Source: Bolinopsis microptera
Lineage: Eukaryota; Ctenophora; Tentaculata; Lobata; Bolinopsidae
Direction: 5' to 3'
NCBI RefSeq assembly: GCF_026151205.1
Contig: NC_087078.1
Coordinates: 7,022,675 to 7,086,674 of the forward strand
Length of the DNA stretch: 64,000 nt
Below are positions 53,164 to 63,290 of this stretch, piece by piece. The translations under genes were made by a program, and so were the position numbers. How positions within the stretch are numbered: position 1 is the stretch's first letter; every line of letters begins with the position of its first letter. The notes beneath the pieces were generated by a model. It saw nothing but the letters and a program-made list of their open reading frames with translations, had not been told where the DNA came from and did not search any database.

Positions 53164-54028
53164 TTAGTTGAATCCCTAAATTGTTACTTGTAAATTTTGT
53201 CTAACTTAAAACATTCTCAAATAAGTGGAATAACACCTTGAGAGACTGATAAGTCTGTAACAGATGCTTGCAGTTCACATAGAGTTAACAGTGCCTAAAA
53301 TAACTCTCTCAGCTTCCTGTTAGAGAGAAAACCTTCCAAAAAAAGAGTTCTTAGAACTGCGCTGTAAACTTTATTTCGCATATTTTACTAAGTATTTGGA
53401 CATACACACCAATCGATGACAGAAACGTAATCCAGTACCATCTAAATAAATTTCTCATAGGTTTCTGCCAGGTTACTGTCAAGTTCTGATAGGGTTTCTG
53501 GTTCGCTACGTTTCGGTATGTTCCTGGTATGTTCCTGGTATGTTCCTGGTATGTTCCACTCGCATTTTGTAGTGCATATAAACTTGCCTATGGTTGAGGA
53601 TACTTCGCAAAATATTATACAAGAGTTTATTCTAATATTTGTTACTGGTAGTGGTAACGCAAAGAACAATACAATAGTCACTTATATGGTCTGTTTAGTT
53701 TTACATCAAGATCGCATAGATTACTTTTATATTGACATTCTAGCGCTGATTGTGACGGATTATCTGTCGCAGTTGCTCAATGGCTGCAGTTTCTCCGTAG
53801 TCTAGCCTATTATGATTTCTCAATAATATACGACACAAACCATGCTATCAACCAAGTTTATATCTATGTCACAACTCTTTTCTCCAGAAAAGCAAGGGAT
53901 CGTGACATATTATCTGGTGCAGTTTCACGATAATTGATGTAGCACAACTCCTATTATAATCCTAATAGTACCAGTCTAAAACTAAGTCATACATATCACA
54001 GCTCCTCATCTAAAGTAACTTGTTTCAG
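53164..54028. other. Stretch upstream of the plus-strand PH gene exon
   Basis: Contains four copies of an 11-bp unit (tatgttcctgg) at 53517-53561. No exon of the PH gene recognised. Confidence 0.4.
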
Positions 54029-54128
54029 GAAAGTTAGGGAAGCGTTTATAGAGGAGAAGTTCACGAGAAGCTGCTGGAGTGACGTCATAACGTCCCCTGT
54101 AGAGGAACTCAATCTGGAGCTCATGGAG
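54029..54128 (+). CDS. PH-gene (plus) exon before the PH domain
   Basis: One base plus 33 codons, KVREAFIEEKFTRSCWSDVI and TSPVEELNLELME; acceptor cttgtttcag, donor GTAAAG, phase 0 end. The following exon also starts in phase 0. Confidence 0.5.
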
Positions 54129-57100
54129 GTAAAGTTAGAAAATTGTTGTTATTGTAAAGCGAAAATTGTTCATTAGCAACAAGCTTAATTGTTTTTTAGG
54201 AAGTATAAAATAATCTAGTGGTTAATTCCCACATCCAGAAAGGCGGCAGACCGGCAGATAATCTGCGAGAAAATTTTTGATTTTAGAGAATATTTTGATA
54301 AAGTTATAGGATCTAACCTTTTTCAACACGGAATTTCTTTGGTAGGTTTCATCTGTACACAAAACACATTATTGAACATATGAAAATAACAGAGAAAATT
54401 TCTATCACAAGTAAGAGCTATTTCCACAGAAATCAAGCCAAACTCTTTATCTTGAAGTGAAGTATAAGTAAAACTCTTTGTTCATTTAGACTTAATCACA
54501 CTGAGGTTAAAACATTCTGAAACATTATAAACATTAGTATTAAAATAACTGAAATAAATAAACAAGAAATATAACAATCTCCCCGAATAAATAAACACAA
54601 CTACAAAATCAAAAAGTGATCCCGTGCGCGTGCGCGCGCAAAATTTAAAACAGAAGAAGTGCTTACAAAAACTTTGACCTAAGATGGCGTCCTAGAGTAG
54701 ACCCTTTCAAAGTGCCAATTTAAAATGTGCACGGCACAAAATATAAATTACCTTCCTAACACAGGTTCTAAGAATAATGCCGATTTCCCTACTCGGGTAA
54801 AAATTCAATTAAACCTCCGACAGGCTAAATATAATAAATACGTCAGTCACGCTCTATTGAACGGAATACAAAACAATCAGAATTCAATTCTAATAAAGAG
54901 AAAAACATCTACTTCGGAAATACCCAATCCAGGTGAATATGAAAGATGAATGTGAAACATAAGTATGAAACGTAAATATGAAAACCGTGAATATGAAATG
55001 TTTACTGATAGCCAGAGTTACTAGACGTGCTATCAGGTGATGGATACAACACTGTGGGAGTTCTGTCTCTACCAGATCTACGTAGTCTTATAGGATTGTC
55101 AATAGTTTTTGTACAGCCTCATTATTACTTTCTGAAGGCACAATACTGTCATGAACATCGGAAGTCACAATATTGTCATAAGCATTAGGCCGGGAATCAT
55201 CACCAATAGGAGCTAACCTCAGTGTGATTAAACTTCATTTAATCACACTGAGGTTAAAAAATTCTCAAATTATTTGTTATATTAATATAGTAGTGTTGAA
55301 AGTATTAAAACTCCTAAGGCATTTATAGCTGGCCTACAGTCTCCTGGTATACGTCAACGGGTATTGGAAAGCGAGAAGACTGCATTGTCAGACATCTATT
55401 CCTTAGCTAGAGGGCTAGAGGCAGCAAAGGTTCAGGCCCAATCTTATGTCAACCAAGGTTCATCTCTCAACGCAATTGTTAATAACAATGAATCAGTGTC
55501 AGATTCAGAAGGGTGTGCTAACCATGATGACAACTTCGTAGCAGCTGCCCCATTTCAATTCTCCTGTTATTTCTGCGGTGGGCCCAAACCGCACACAAAC
55601 AGACAGGCCTGTCCTGCTTTTAACTCTAACTGCAACGGTTGTGGAATTCAGGGACATTTCCAAAAAGTCTGCAAAGCCGGTCGCCAATCTCAAGTTCGGG
55701 GCGGCAGTGCCCGCGGCAAGAATCGACGTTACAATCAATATCGTAGCTCTCAGAATATGACATCATCAGCAGTCTCTCACAGTAGCTCTCAATCCCAAAA
55801 CGGGACATCATCGGCTCTCCACAACCATTATCTTGCAGCTTCGCCTCCATGCTTGTCCAAGAGTATTACCAGAGTCCTTGTCAATGGGAGAGAGCTTGAT
55901 GCCTTGGTAGATTCTGGAAGTTCATCAACTTTTCTCAGTAATGCCAGTGTCCGGAAGCATCAATGGGACATTAATCGCGGAGACCATGCACCTGTCAGTA
56001 TGGCCTCTTCATCCCACATCTCTCATCCTGTCGGTCACTGTACTGTAGATGTTCATTTCAATGGTGAATTATTACCAAATCAAACGATTGTGGTAATGAA
56101 GGACTTATGTGCTGATATGATCATAGGACTAGATATCCTTTCTGATTACAAATCCGTGACATTGGAGTTTGGAGGCCACAAACCTCCTACTATTGTATCT
56201 GCAGCTGCTTGTCTCATCAAAACACCTAAGTGTCATGAAAACGGTGCTTATCTTCTGTGAATATCACCTCTACTAAAACACAGTAGATGGGTACAATGCT
56301 GCCAACAAACAAGCATGGAAAGCTGTTTTTAAGAACTCAGCACGGGATAACGAAGTTCCTATGGAGCTACTGAAGAAACCAGTAACAGCTCCTTGTACTT
56401 CTTTTGAAGACCCAGCCATCAAGTCTGCAAAAGACAACATTGTCAATTTTGTAGACAACTTCAAGCCCAGAAAACTTGAATCTAATATGAACCGCTATGA
56501 GAGTGAAGGGTATATGTGGTTGAAGAAGGCTGTCAAGGATGGCTTAATAGCCATAACATCGGCTGATAAGGGCGGTGCGATAATCATTGTCACCCCTCAG
56601 ATAATCAAGGATATCACTTCTGCCAAAGTTGAGGACCCTTTGAGATACAGACCTTTGCAAACTGATCCTACTGGATCTTTGAGAGGGAGGTTGTTAGAGC
56701 TGTGGTCATCTGGTTTGGAGCGGAAGTATGTAAGTGGTGAACAGTCTAAGTGTGTGGTTGGTTTGATTCAGAAGTCTGATCGGGACACTCTTTCACAGAG
56801 CACTTCAGATCTAGTCAAGCCCGATATTCCGTATGGTTACCCATTACTGAAAATTCACAAGCTGACTGAGACTGAAATTAGAGAGAAAAAGATTCCACCC
56901 AGTCGATTCGTGACTGATCTCTCTAGAGGAGTAACTGCAAGATCAGATAAGTTTGTTGTTTGGAAGTGGTTGGGACCTCTTGCCAGGGATTACTGTATAG
57001 ATCTTGTTAAAGATTCAACTGCAGCTCTCATAAAACTCGAGGAATTGGCAGCTTCCGGACAAGTAGTCGATACTTGGATCAGCTTCAGTATTGATATTGT

Positions 57101-60100
57101 TTCTCTATACGATTCTCTGCAACATAGCTTGGTGATGTCAGCCTTAGATGATGCTATGGAGTCGTGTAGACCAGATTGGTCTGAGGAGTTCAGGACTTGG
57201 CTGAAGGGACTGATACAGCTTAGTTTTGATTCGGCAGTCTTGAAGAATGCAGACAACTGGTATGAGGTCGTTAACGGTGTACCCACTGGAGGTATCAATT
57301 CAGTGGATTGCGGTAACATTGCTTTGTTCTTTGTCCTAAAGAGTCTGGTTTACGACCCGGTTGTTAGACCAGAGGAGCTCAAGAACCTTGATCGGTTTGT
57401 GGATGATATTTCGGGCCAAGGTATGTGGAGAGGTTCTATGATTGGTTTTGAAGAATGGGTAGGGTCATTACGCAGTAAGATGGTTGATAACTATGGCTTA
57501 GATATTACATACGAAGTGAAACCAATCACGGAGTTCACTCAGTTCCTGGACATTCAGTACAAGTTTGTTGGAGGGAGACTCACAACAGATCTGTTTAGGA
57601 AACCTACTGACGCCAACAGGTATCTTGAATTCTCAAGTTTCCATCCACGACATACCTTCCGGAGTATAGTCTTCTCACAGGCACTTCGATACAGAAGGAT
57701 AATCAATGATGACGTCTTGCTGGATGAGAGATTGGCAGAGCTTCAGTTGTTTTTTGAACGGTCTTCATATCCTACTGATATGGTGAGAGAGGTCATCAGT
57801 GATGTCAGATCGATACCAAGAACTTTACAGTACAAGGCAAAGGATCAGGGTCCCCCTTCTTTCACACCATGGATTGTTACATTCGGTGCGGGCTATGAGG
57901 AAACCAAGGAAAAGGCTAAAGAGGCCAGTAACATCATCTCAAATAGCCGTACATGGAGCAGTGAGAACCCTGAGAGGATCCCTAAACTCCAAGTGGTGAC
58001 CAGGCGAGCCCCTAACTTAAAGGACACTTTATTCAAGAGAAAGAAGCTTGCCTTAGGTTCAGAGTCAAGAACAACTGACCCATGCACCAAACCTGGTGAG
58101 AAGAAGAAAGGCAGACCCTGCCAAACTTGTCACCTTGTTAGTGGCAATTCCATGGTCTCCAATAATGGACACTCAGTCAGAACTCAAGGTGGTAACTGTA
58201 AGACACGCAACATTGTGTACGGCGCGACATGCAAACTTTGTACTGTTAATAACGTATACGTGGGAAAAACAGTCACCAGCCTCAGCCAACGTGTGAATGG
58301 TCATCGCAGTAAATATTATGAGATTTTAGAGGCGAGTAGTAAGGGGAATGTTGAGAGCCACAGAGATTTTGATGACGAGAATGTTTTAGGAGCACATCTT
58401 TTTTCAGTTCATAATTTGAGGGAGAGATCTGTTTTCAATGAAAGTTTCCATTTTGATATTTTGTGTTCTACATCCCCAGATAATATTAGAAAGTCAGAAC
58501 AGTTCTATATTAACAAATTGAAGACACTTTATCCGTTTGGCCTGAACAATGTGAATTCCGTTTCTGGAAGCTAATTTTTCATGGTGTCCCGAATTTTATT
58601 TTTAAATCGTCCATTTTTTGTTTATATATGCAGTCTATCAATTTTTGAATTGCGTCTTTTTGATCTAATGAACTACTGCAGACTCCACATTATTATAGTA
58701 TATGCGATTAATTTTGTTCCGATTTTAAACTATTCCATTTTTACGAGATGCTAAATTAATTTTTTGAGACTTTACTACATTTTTGATGAGAATTTTTGAC
58801 ATTTTCAAACTAACCATTGATATTCTCAGATTATGTGACTGATTAAATGCTGAAGATAAAAGAAATATATTCATTTTGCTAAGATTATGTTTGCGTTTCA
58901 TTGCTCAACAGCTGTTCGAAGGATCAAATATAAGATACTAAAACACAAGGATTTATTTTATCAATATTCTATCCTCAGGGGAGTATCCTAGACGACTTGT
59001 TGGGCGGTGAGATGAACAGTCCTGATAAAGCTGGTCTCCTTAAGAAACAAGGCAACAGCCGACTCAGGGACTGGAAGTCCAGATACTGCGCCGTTAAGGG
59101 TGAGATCAGCTCTATTTTTACATCCCCATGTTGCTTGTCTGGATCTGGGTACCCCGACCTCTTGCTCTGCTTCCTGTTATAGTTTTTATTTATTTTCAGC
59201 CAATTATTGTAAGTTTAACATGAGCAAGCTGGGTGGTCGGCGGTCACCCTTTCAACTGCTAGACTTAGCTTAGACATTTGCGCATTTTTGTGAAATTAAC
59301 AGCGGAGAATTAGAGTTCTTTATAGAGTTTCGGGTGTTGATTGTGTTGCCATTATCCCGTAAATTATTGGGCGAGTGAAAACTTCCTGACAACATCGATG
59401 TAGCTATAGTTTAACGGTTGTTAAATTGCATGAATTGCCGAATGTTATGCTAATATATACGAGGAATTGAGGACTATATTTGTGATGTCACGTACTTAGC
59501 AGCGTTCCCCCACCTTTTTTATAATTCCCTGTCTCGTGCTGTAATAAAGCAGGAAATACAGTAAATTAGCTATCCCATAATTAAGACCACTGATTTTAAA
59601 GTGTGTCCTAATTGATTGAAATATTATTTTCTAAAAGACCTGATAAGTGCTAAGCTCAAAAACACTGGGCAGTAAGAGTACAATCTAATAATCTAGATTA
59701 ATAAATCTAAATAAGATAAGATCTATATACTTATATATTGATAAATCTAGATCAATCTAGTATTCCATTTTATCAGAAAATTAATGGTGATAAAAACCTT
59801 AACTTAACTTATTATTACAGACGGCACGTTCTGCTACTACGAGAGCTACGAAGCGTACTGTATAGCCACTCCCATAAACTCTATCTACTGTGGGACCCTC
59901 AAAGCTCAGATCTCGGACAGGGCCAGGTTCAAGTTCGAAGTCATCGTGCCTAACAGAACATATTAGTAAGTTACAAGATTGTTAGTTTATTGGAGAGATA
60001 GAGAGAGATATTGGGGATTATTTGACATATTTTGTCCTAGAAATGTTGCATATTCGACATACCTAAAATGTCAGCATACAATGAAATAGCCCAGAAAATG

Positions 60101-60560
60101 CAGCTAGTTGCGCATAATTACGGCCGATACTCAAGACGTATCGATCTAAATCATCACATATGATTCTGAATCTAGTAAGTGCAGGTGTTCTCTGTCTAGC
60201 AGCCCTCCTTTAAATACACCCCCTGTCATCAGATCCACTAGAATAATAATATATACTAATAAAACACTGCTACCTCTCTAAATCAGGGCTGGTATTAGCT
60301 TATTAGAGAACCTCAAAACAGACCTTAATGCTATTCTCTCTAATTCGTCCTCCATTTTCAGCTTTATGGCACAGACCGAATCAGAGATGATGTCGTGGAT
60401 AGAGTCGCTAAATAAGGCGGTGGCTGCTGCTTTGACAGATCTCAAGTCCAGTGGCTCCACAGCTAAGGAGCTGATTCAGAGGATTTACGAGGAGCCTAGT
60501 TGCGTGGGCCCATACTTGTGCAGGAGGTGCATTTTGCTCTCAACATCTGTGTTTTGGTGA
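54029..60560 (+). CDS. PH-domain gene (possibly ArfGAP/PH type), four exons
   Basis: Exons 54029-54128, 58979-59099, 59821-59965 and 60362-60560 join with GT/AG and agreeing phases. The product reads KVREAFIEEKFTRSCWSDV..., then a PH domain beginning KAGLLKKQGNSRLRDWKSRY, continuing GTFCYYESYEAY, ARFKFEVIVPNRTYYFMAQT and closing ESEMMSWIESLNKAV. The order KAGLLkKqg..W+.RYCav / FeViv..RtY.F.A..e.E...Wi..l is a clear PH signature. The first exon resembles the 'REaFI..KF' end of ArfGAP domains, so an ArfGAP-PH protein is possible but unproven. The ~4.9-kb first intron holds Ty3- and Penelope-like ORFs. Earlier exons lie upstream of 54029. Confidence 0.65.
54129..55011. other. Intron sequence, possibly LTR-derived
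   Basis: A (gc)-rich 'cgtgcgcgtgcgcgcgc' run at 54625 and 'aagatggcgtcc' at 54681 suggest retroelement leader or LTR sequence, not proven. The 74-codon frame at 54725-54949 has no domain. Confidence 0.3.
55012..55235 (-). pseudogene. Ty3-like pol C-terminal fragment, inverted
   Basis: On the minus strand: DDSRPNAYDNIVTSDVHDSI, then after a frameshift NPIRLRRSGRDRTPTVLYPS and a stop. Such Arg/Pro-rich ends are usual after the integrase of Ty3-like elements. It is oriented against the gag-protease ORF to its right. Confidence 0.35.
55214..55256. repeat. Hairpin at the junction of two retroelement fragments
   Basis: cctcagtgtgattaaa and tttaatcacactgagg are complementary around cttca. The right arm with 'gttaaaa.attct' also occurs at about 54492-54518. 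Confidence 0.8.
55286..56260 (+). CDS. Ty3-like gag (zinc knuckle) - aspartic protease fragment
   Basis: The open frame starts before the first ATG (SIKTPKAFIAGLQSPGIRQR; ATG at 55364). It contains paired zinc-binding motifs, CYFCGG... and CNGCGIQGHFQKVC (CX2CX4HX4C), then a basic stretch, then an aspartic protease: RELDALVDSGSSSTFLS with the catalytic DSG, and ADMIIGLDIL, the family's 'iiGlDfL'. This is the gag end and protease of a Ty3/BEL-like retrotransposon, which package RNA and cut the polyprotein. The gag capsid part, reverse transcriptase and integrase are not attached. It lies in an intron of the plus-strand PH gene. Confidence 0.75.
   Translation, partial: YSSVESIKTPKAFIAGLQSPGIRQRVLESEKTALSDIYSLARGLEAAKVQAQSYVNQGSSLNAIVNNNESVSDSEGCANHDDNFVAAAPFQFSCYFCGGPKPHTNRQACPAFNSNCNGCGIQGHFQKVCKAGRQSQVRGGSARGKNRRYNQYRSSQNMTSSAVSHSSSQSQNGTSSALHNHYLAASPPCLSKSITRVLVNGRELDALVDSGSSSTFLSNASVRKHQWDINRGDHAPVSMASSSHISHPVGHCTVDVHFNGELLPNQTIVVMKDLCADMIIGLDILSDYKSVTLEFGGHKPPTIVSAAACLIKTPKCHENGAYLL
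56277..58574 (+). CDS. Penelope-like element: reverse transcriptase + GIY-YIG endonuclease
   Basis: Open from 56277 (first ATG 56361, 737 codons). Order: ITSADKGGAIIIV (near residue 70), DIPYGYPLLKIHK (~155), PPSRFVTDLSRGVTA, SIDIVSLYDSL with the first catalytic Asp (~240), NGVPTGGINSVDCGNIA (~310), RFVDDIS in place of YADD (~343), then FLDIQYKFVGG, TTDLFRKPTDANRYLEF and HPRHTFRSIVFSQALRYRR, all Penelope-like landmarks. Toward the C terminus come a Cys cluster (PCQTCHL...NCKTRNIVYG) and the GIY-YIG nuclease, NIVYGATCKLCTVNNVYVGK with RVNGHRSKYYE. Length and domains are complete, and there is no frameshift, so it may be recently active. 5' and 3' ends of the element were not located. Confidence 0.9.
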   Translation, partial: NTVDGYNAANKQAWKAVFKNSARDNEVPMELLKKPVTAPCTSFEDPAIKSAKDNIVNFVDNFKPRKLESNMNRYESEGYMWLKKAVKDGLIAITSADKGGAIIIVTPQIIKDITSAKVEDPLRYRPLQTDPTGSLRGRLLELWSSGLERKYVSGEQSKCVVGLIQKSDRDTLSQSTSDLVKPDIPYGYPLLKIHKLTETEIREKKIPPSRFVTDLSRGVTARSDKFVVWKWLGPLARDYCIDLVKDSTAALIKLEELAASGQVVDTWISFSIDIVSLYDSLQHSLVMSALDDAMESCRPDWSEEFRTWLKGLIQLSFDSAVLKNADNWYEVVNGVPTGGINSVDCGNIALFFVLKSLVYDPVVRPEELKNLDRFVDDISGQGMWRGSMIGFEEWVGSLRSKMVDNYGLDITYEVKPITEFTQFLDIQYKFVGGRLTTDLFRKPTDANRYLEFSSFHPRHTFRSIVFSQALRYRRIINDDVLLDERLAELQLFFERSSYPTDMVREVISDVRSIPRTLQYKAKDQGPPSFTPWIVTFGAGYEETKEKAKEASNIISNSRTWSSENPERIPKLQVVTRRAPNLKDTLFKRKKLALGSESRTTDPCTKPGEKKKGRPCQTCHLVSGNSMVSNNGHSVRTQGGNCKTRNIVYGATCKLCTVNNVYVGKTVTSLSQRVNGHRSKYYEILEASSKGNVESHRDFDDENVLGAHLFSVHNLRERSVFNESFHFDILCSTSPDNIRKSEQFYINKLKTLYPFGLNNVNSVSGS
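58575..58978. other. 3' flank of the Penelope-like ORF and intron end
   Basis: AT-rich; the 3' end of the element is not defined. Confidence 0.4.
58979..59099 (+). CDS. PH-gene (plus) exon: start of PH domain
   Basis: GSILDDLLGGEMNSPDKAGL, then LKKQGNSRLRDWKSRYCAVK; acceptor tctatcctcag, donor GTGAGA after one extra base. First PH strands with the conserved W+.RY. Confidence 0.7.
59821..59965 (+). CDS. PH-gene (plus) exon: middle of PH domain
   Basis: GTFCYYESYEAYCIATPINS, IYCGTLKAQISDRARFKFEV, IVPNRTY; acceptor ttattattacag, donor GTAAGT in phase 2. It has no in-frame ATG, so a search starting at ATG would miss it. Confidence 0.7.
60362..60560 (+). CDS. PH-gene (plus) last visible exon
   Basis: FMAQTESEMMSWIESLNKAV is the closing PH helix; then LTDLKSSGSTAKELIQRIYE and EEPS. 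The frame runs to a stop at 60560 and AATAAA follows at 60695, so the gene may end here. However 'AKELIQRIYEEPS' resembles the lead-in to an ArfGAP domain, and a GT at 60503 could be a donor; no ArfGAP exon was found to the right. Confidence 0.6.
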
Positions 60561-60694
60561 CCCTCAGGTCCTTTGATTACATACATTTTGTCCTAGAAAA
60601 TCTGATTTTATCGGAGTCTTATACTTTTGAGAAAATTTAATGTTGTTCATTCATTGTGTAAATTTGTATGTAATTGATCGATTTGAAAGATTTC

Positions 60695-60700
60695 AATAAA
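60695..60700 (+). terminator. Possible polyadenylation signal AATAAA
   Basis: 135 nt after the stop at 60560 on the plus strand, consistent with the PH gene ending here. Confidence 0.4.
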
Positions 60701-61147
60701 AAAATGCTTTCTGCGCTGACTGTAATTCTCCCGGTAAGTAAAATAGTAATGCTTTCTGCGCAGGGGAATGGTGGAATTTTTTAATGATCGGTACTATGCA
60801 GTGATAATGAATCCAATGCTTGGGGGAAATGTTGGGAAAAGGAATCTTAGTGGCAACTGAAACTTATTGGAGGCATCGGGAAGTTTAGAAGAGCGCGCGA
60901 TTGTTGTACTTTTTGCGTGCACTCCTTTTTGTGTAAATACCATGTAACGTTTTGAGTGGTCCGGTATCGTTTCCTATGATATCTTGGTTAATTGAGAAGG
61001 TTTAATTTTCATCGTATATCAGAATCTTCTATTCGCCTTGGAACGCGCGGAGAATGCCAAACTGTTTGAATAACACGTTTCTTTTGATATCATTAATTAT
61101 GGTACGGCACAAGCACGTGGTAGTCGAGTGACGTAGTGACACAGCAC
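60701..61147. other. Stretch without supported gene
   Basis: 'aatgctttctgcgc' occurs twice near 60705 and 60751. Nothing else. Confidence 0.35.
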
Positions 61148-61220
61148 TCTCAGAGCTTGTGAATGGCCATTGCAGCAGAGTGCCACTCTGCTGCAATGGC
61201 CATTCACAAGCGTCTCAGAG
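61148..61220. repeat. Perfect 28-bp inverted repeat flanked by an 8-bp direct repeat
   Basis: Arms gcttgtgaatggccattgca + gcagagtg (61155-61182) and the exact complement (61184-61211), with a one-base centre. The direct repeat tctcagag lies at 61148-61155 and 61213-61220. Confidence 0.85.
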
Positions 61221-61715
61221 TAAAACCGGTTTTTCTGAATATTTATGTGAGATTCACATCACTTATAGTTCTAGAGAACAGCACGGGTCAAGTATGAAGT
61301 ATCATTTTAAACTTTTTAAATTAGAGTAGATCGGAAAGGAACTACTTTCATAAATTTGAACAGGAAATTATCACCAACAATAATTTGAAAAAATATTCAA
61401 GTTTTATTTATCAAAACTACCCGGTAAAGCGGATTTAAATAAAGTGCTTTTTTCACTCCTAATAATTAAGGCGACTAATAATTTCTTAAGAACAAGCACC
61501 ATCAACACACTGTTTGATGCAGGTAACGGAAACTGACATAATTAAGACTTTAAGAGGACCAGACACAGGAGCGTAGTCACGAGACATAAGTGACAAAATA
61601 AATGAAAATTCCTGGCACAAAAAGATCAAATAGGACCGGGTCCTTGCACGCTAATCCTCTCAATCTCACCTCAAAACTCAATTAAAGATCTGCCAAAAAC
61701 CCATGCTACCAATAA

Positions 61716-61717
<2 letters not shown>
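61221..61717. other. Stretch without supported gene
   Basis: AT-rich, no repeat or exon recognised. Confidence 0.35.

Positions 61718-61746
<29 letters not shown>
61718..61746. repeat. Poly-C tract
   Basis: About 29 C residues. Length uncertain. Confidence 0.9.
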
Positions 61747-61889
61747 TGCTTTAGCCATCAATTGACTATTTAAAAAAATTGTTTATTCAGGCCTGACCTT
61801 AATAGTCCAGTCCAATTGGCCATTGCTATATTTATGTGTATATTGTTTGAATATTCCTTTTCTTCAGTAAAAAAAATTGTTGCTATACT

Positions 61890-62500
61890 TACTTAACTTT
61901 CTAAGAGTCGAAAAATTTTTACTCACGCCCCAAGTGAAAATCGTTTTTTACTGAATTTTTCCAAAAAAATACAGCAATAGTGGGCCTTCATGATACCTCC
62001 ATAGTGCCAATATAAACAATGTACATTGCGGTTCATTATAAGCCCACTTTTGAGTCTCTAAGTCCTTGCAGAAGCTGATATACAAATTTCCCATATTCCA
62101 CATAATATGAAATATGTGCGTGGCTCCAAGGGTTAAACTACCTAAAAGAATTGCTTACTTTACCAATTCCGATTTAGAATGACCTACAGAGATCCCTGTG
62201 TTTAGAAATGTTGTAGTCACTGAACTGCTTTCTCCGATTTTCACTTAATTTCTAGGGTGTTAAATTTTTTACTCATGCTTGTCCAAGTGAAAATGGGTTT
62301 TTCTGAATTATTTGTTCCAAAAATAAGCATTTTGGTCTTTCATGACCTTCATAGTACCAATATAAACATGTGCATTGCGGTCCATTATAACCCAAGTTTA
62401 AAGTCTCTAAGCCCTTCAGAAGCTGAGCTAAATAGTTCCATATACGCACCTGGTATGAAATATGGCGTGGCCTACCACATTGTTGGGACTAGCGACACAA
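61890..62500. repeat. Degenerate tandem repeat, ~350-bp unit, two copies
   Basis: 'tttttactcac/tgc' + 'ccaagtgaaaatcg', 'ccttcatga', 'ccaatataaaca.tg', 'cattgcggt.cattata' and 'gtctctaag.cctt.cagaag' occur twice, at about 61915 and 62267. Related wording occurs at 15.8-16.3 kb. The 128-codon frame at 62257-62643 lies in it and is not supported. Confidence 0.6.
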
Positions 62501-62689
62501 CATGCGGCCCTCGATTTTTTGAGTTACCAATGACCTATTTAACTCCGATTCAACAGCAAAACTGGGACATCGAAGTGCACACTCAACACATCCTTGCTAC
62601 TGAGTATCTGCTATTCAGTGTTTTTTACTTTACTTTTTACTAAAAAGTGTGCAAAACGTTTCAAATCGTTTCAAAGAACTGTGTATAGA

Positions 62690-63290
62690 ATGCCGTGCCG
62701 GATGCCCTGCTAAGGGCAGGAACCGAGAGTGCCCCTCTACCCACGTTTGTCTTGTATTGACGTTTCCTTTCAGTCCTTGTCATTTCCTGTCATTGCCTTG
62801 TCAATCCTAGTGTCATTTCCCTGTCATTTAAAGCTGAGCAAAGGTTAAATTTATAAATTAATTTAACCTTTTTGGTGCTGTATAAAAAAACATTAATTTA
62901 TTCTTATTTATTAATATTCCTTGTCATTCCTTGTCATTCCTGTCGTTCCCTGTCGTTCCACTGTCATCCCTGCTCATATTGTCCACATCTTGTTGTAAAA
63001 TTGCAACCATAGGGCACTCTCGATCCTGCCCTCAATTGTAAGTTTCGTACAACATATCACTGTCCCTGTGACGGCGTAAATCCAATGAGTCTTCATATTG
63101 TAATGTATTACCTGACTCTGCAATTGCAAAGCCTGATTATGATTGTATGTAAATACATTTGAATTAACCTTTGGGGACCTTTTCTGTATTTGTACAACCA
63201 TGGAAAAGTGTTTGACAGAATGTTTTTAAAACTAGTGAATGATGTTATAATGTCATTATTCTTAATCTAATCTAATCTAATCTAATCATG
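62690..63290 (+). repeat. Probable LINE 3' end with (TAATC)n tail
   Basis: Ends in four to five 'taatc' units (63263-63287), the kind of short tandem tail found at the 3' end of many invertebrate LINEs; 'ccttgtcatt' is reiterated at 62775-62960. No coding remnant recognised. Confidence 0.35.

Noticed and set aside
53442-53805. Overlapping frames at 53.4-53.8 kb
   Set aside because: Partly produced by the 11-bp repeat; no domain or splice support on either strand.
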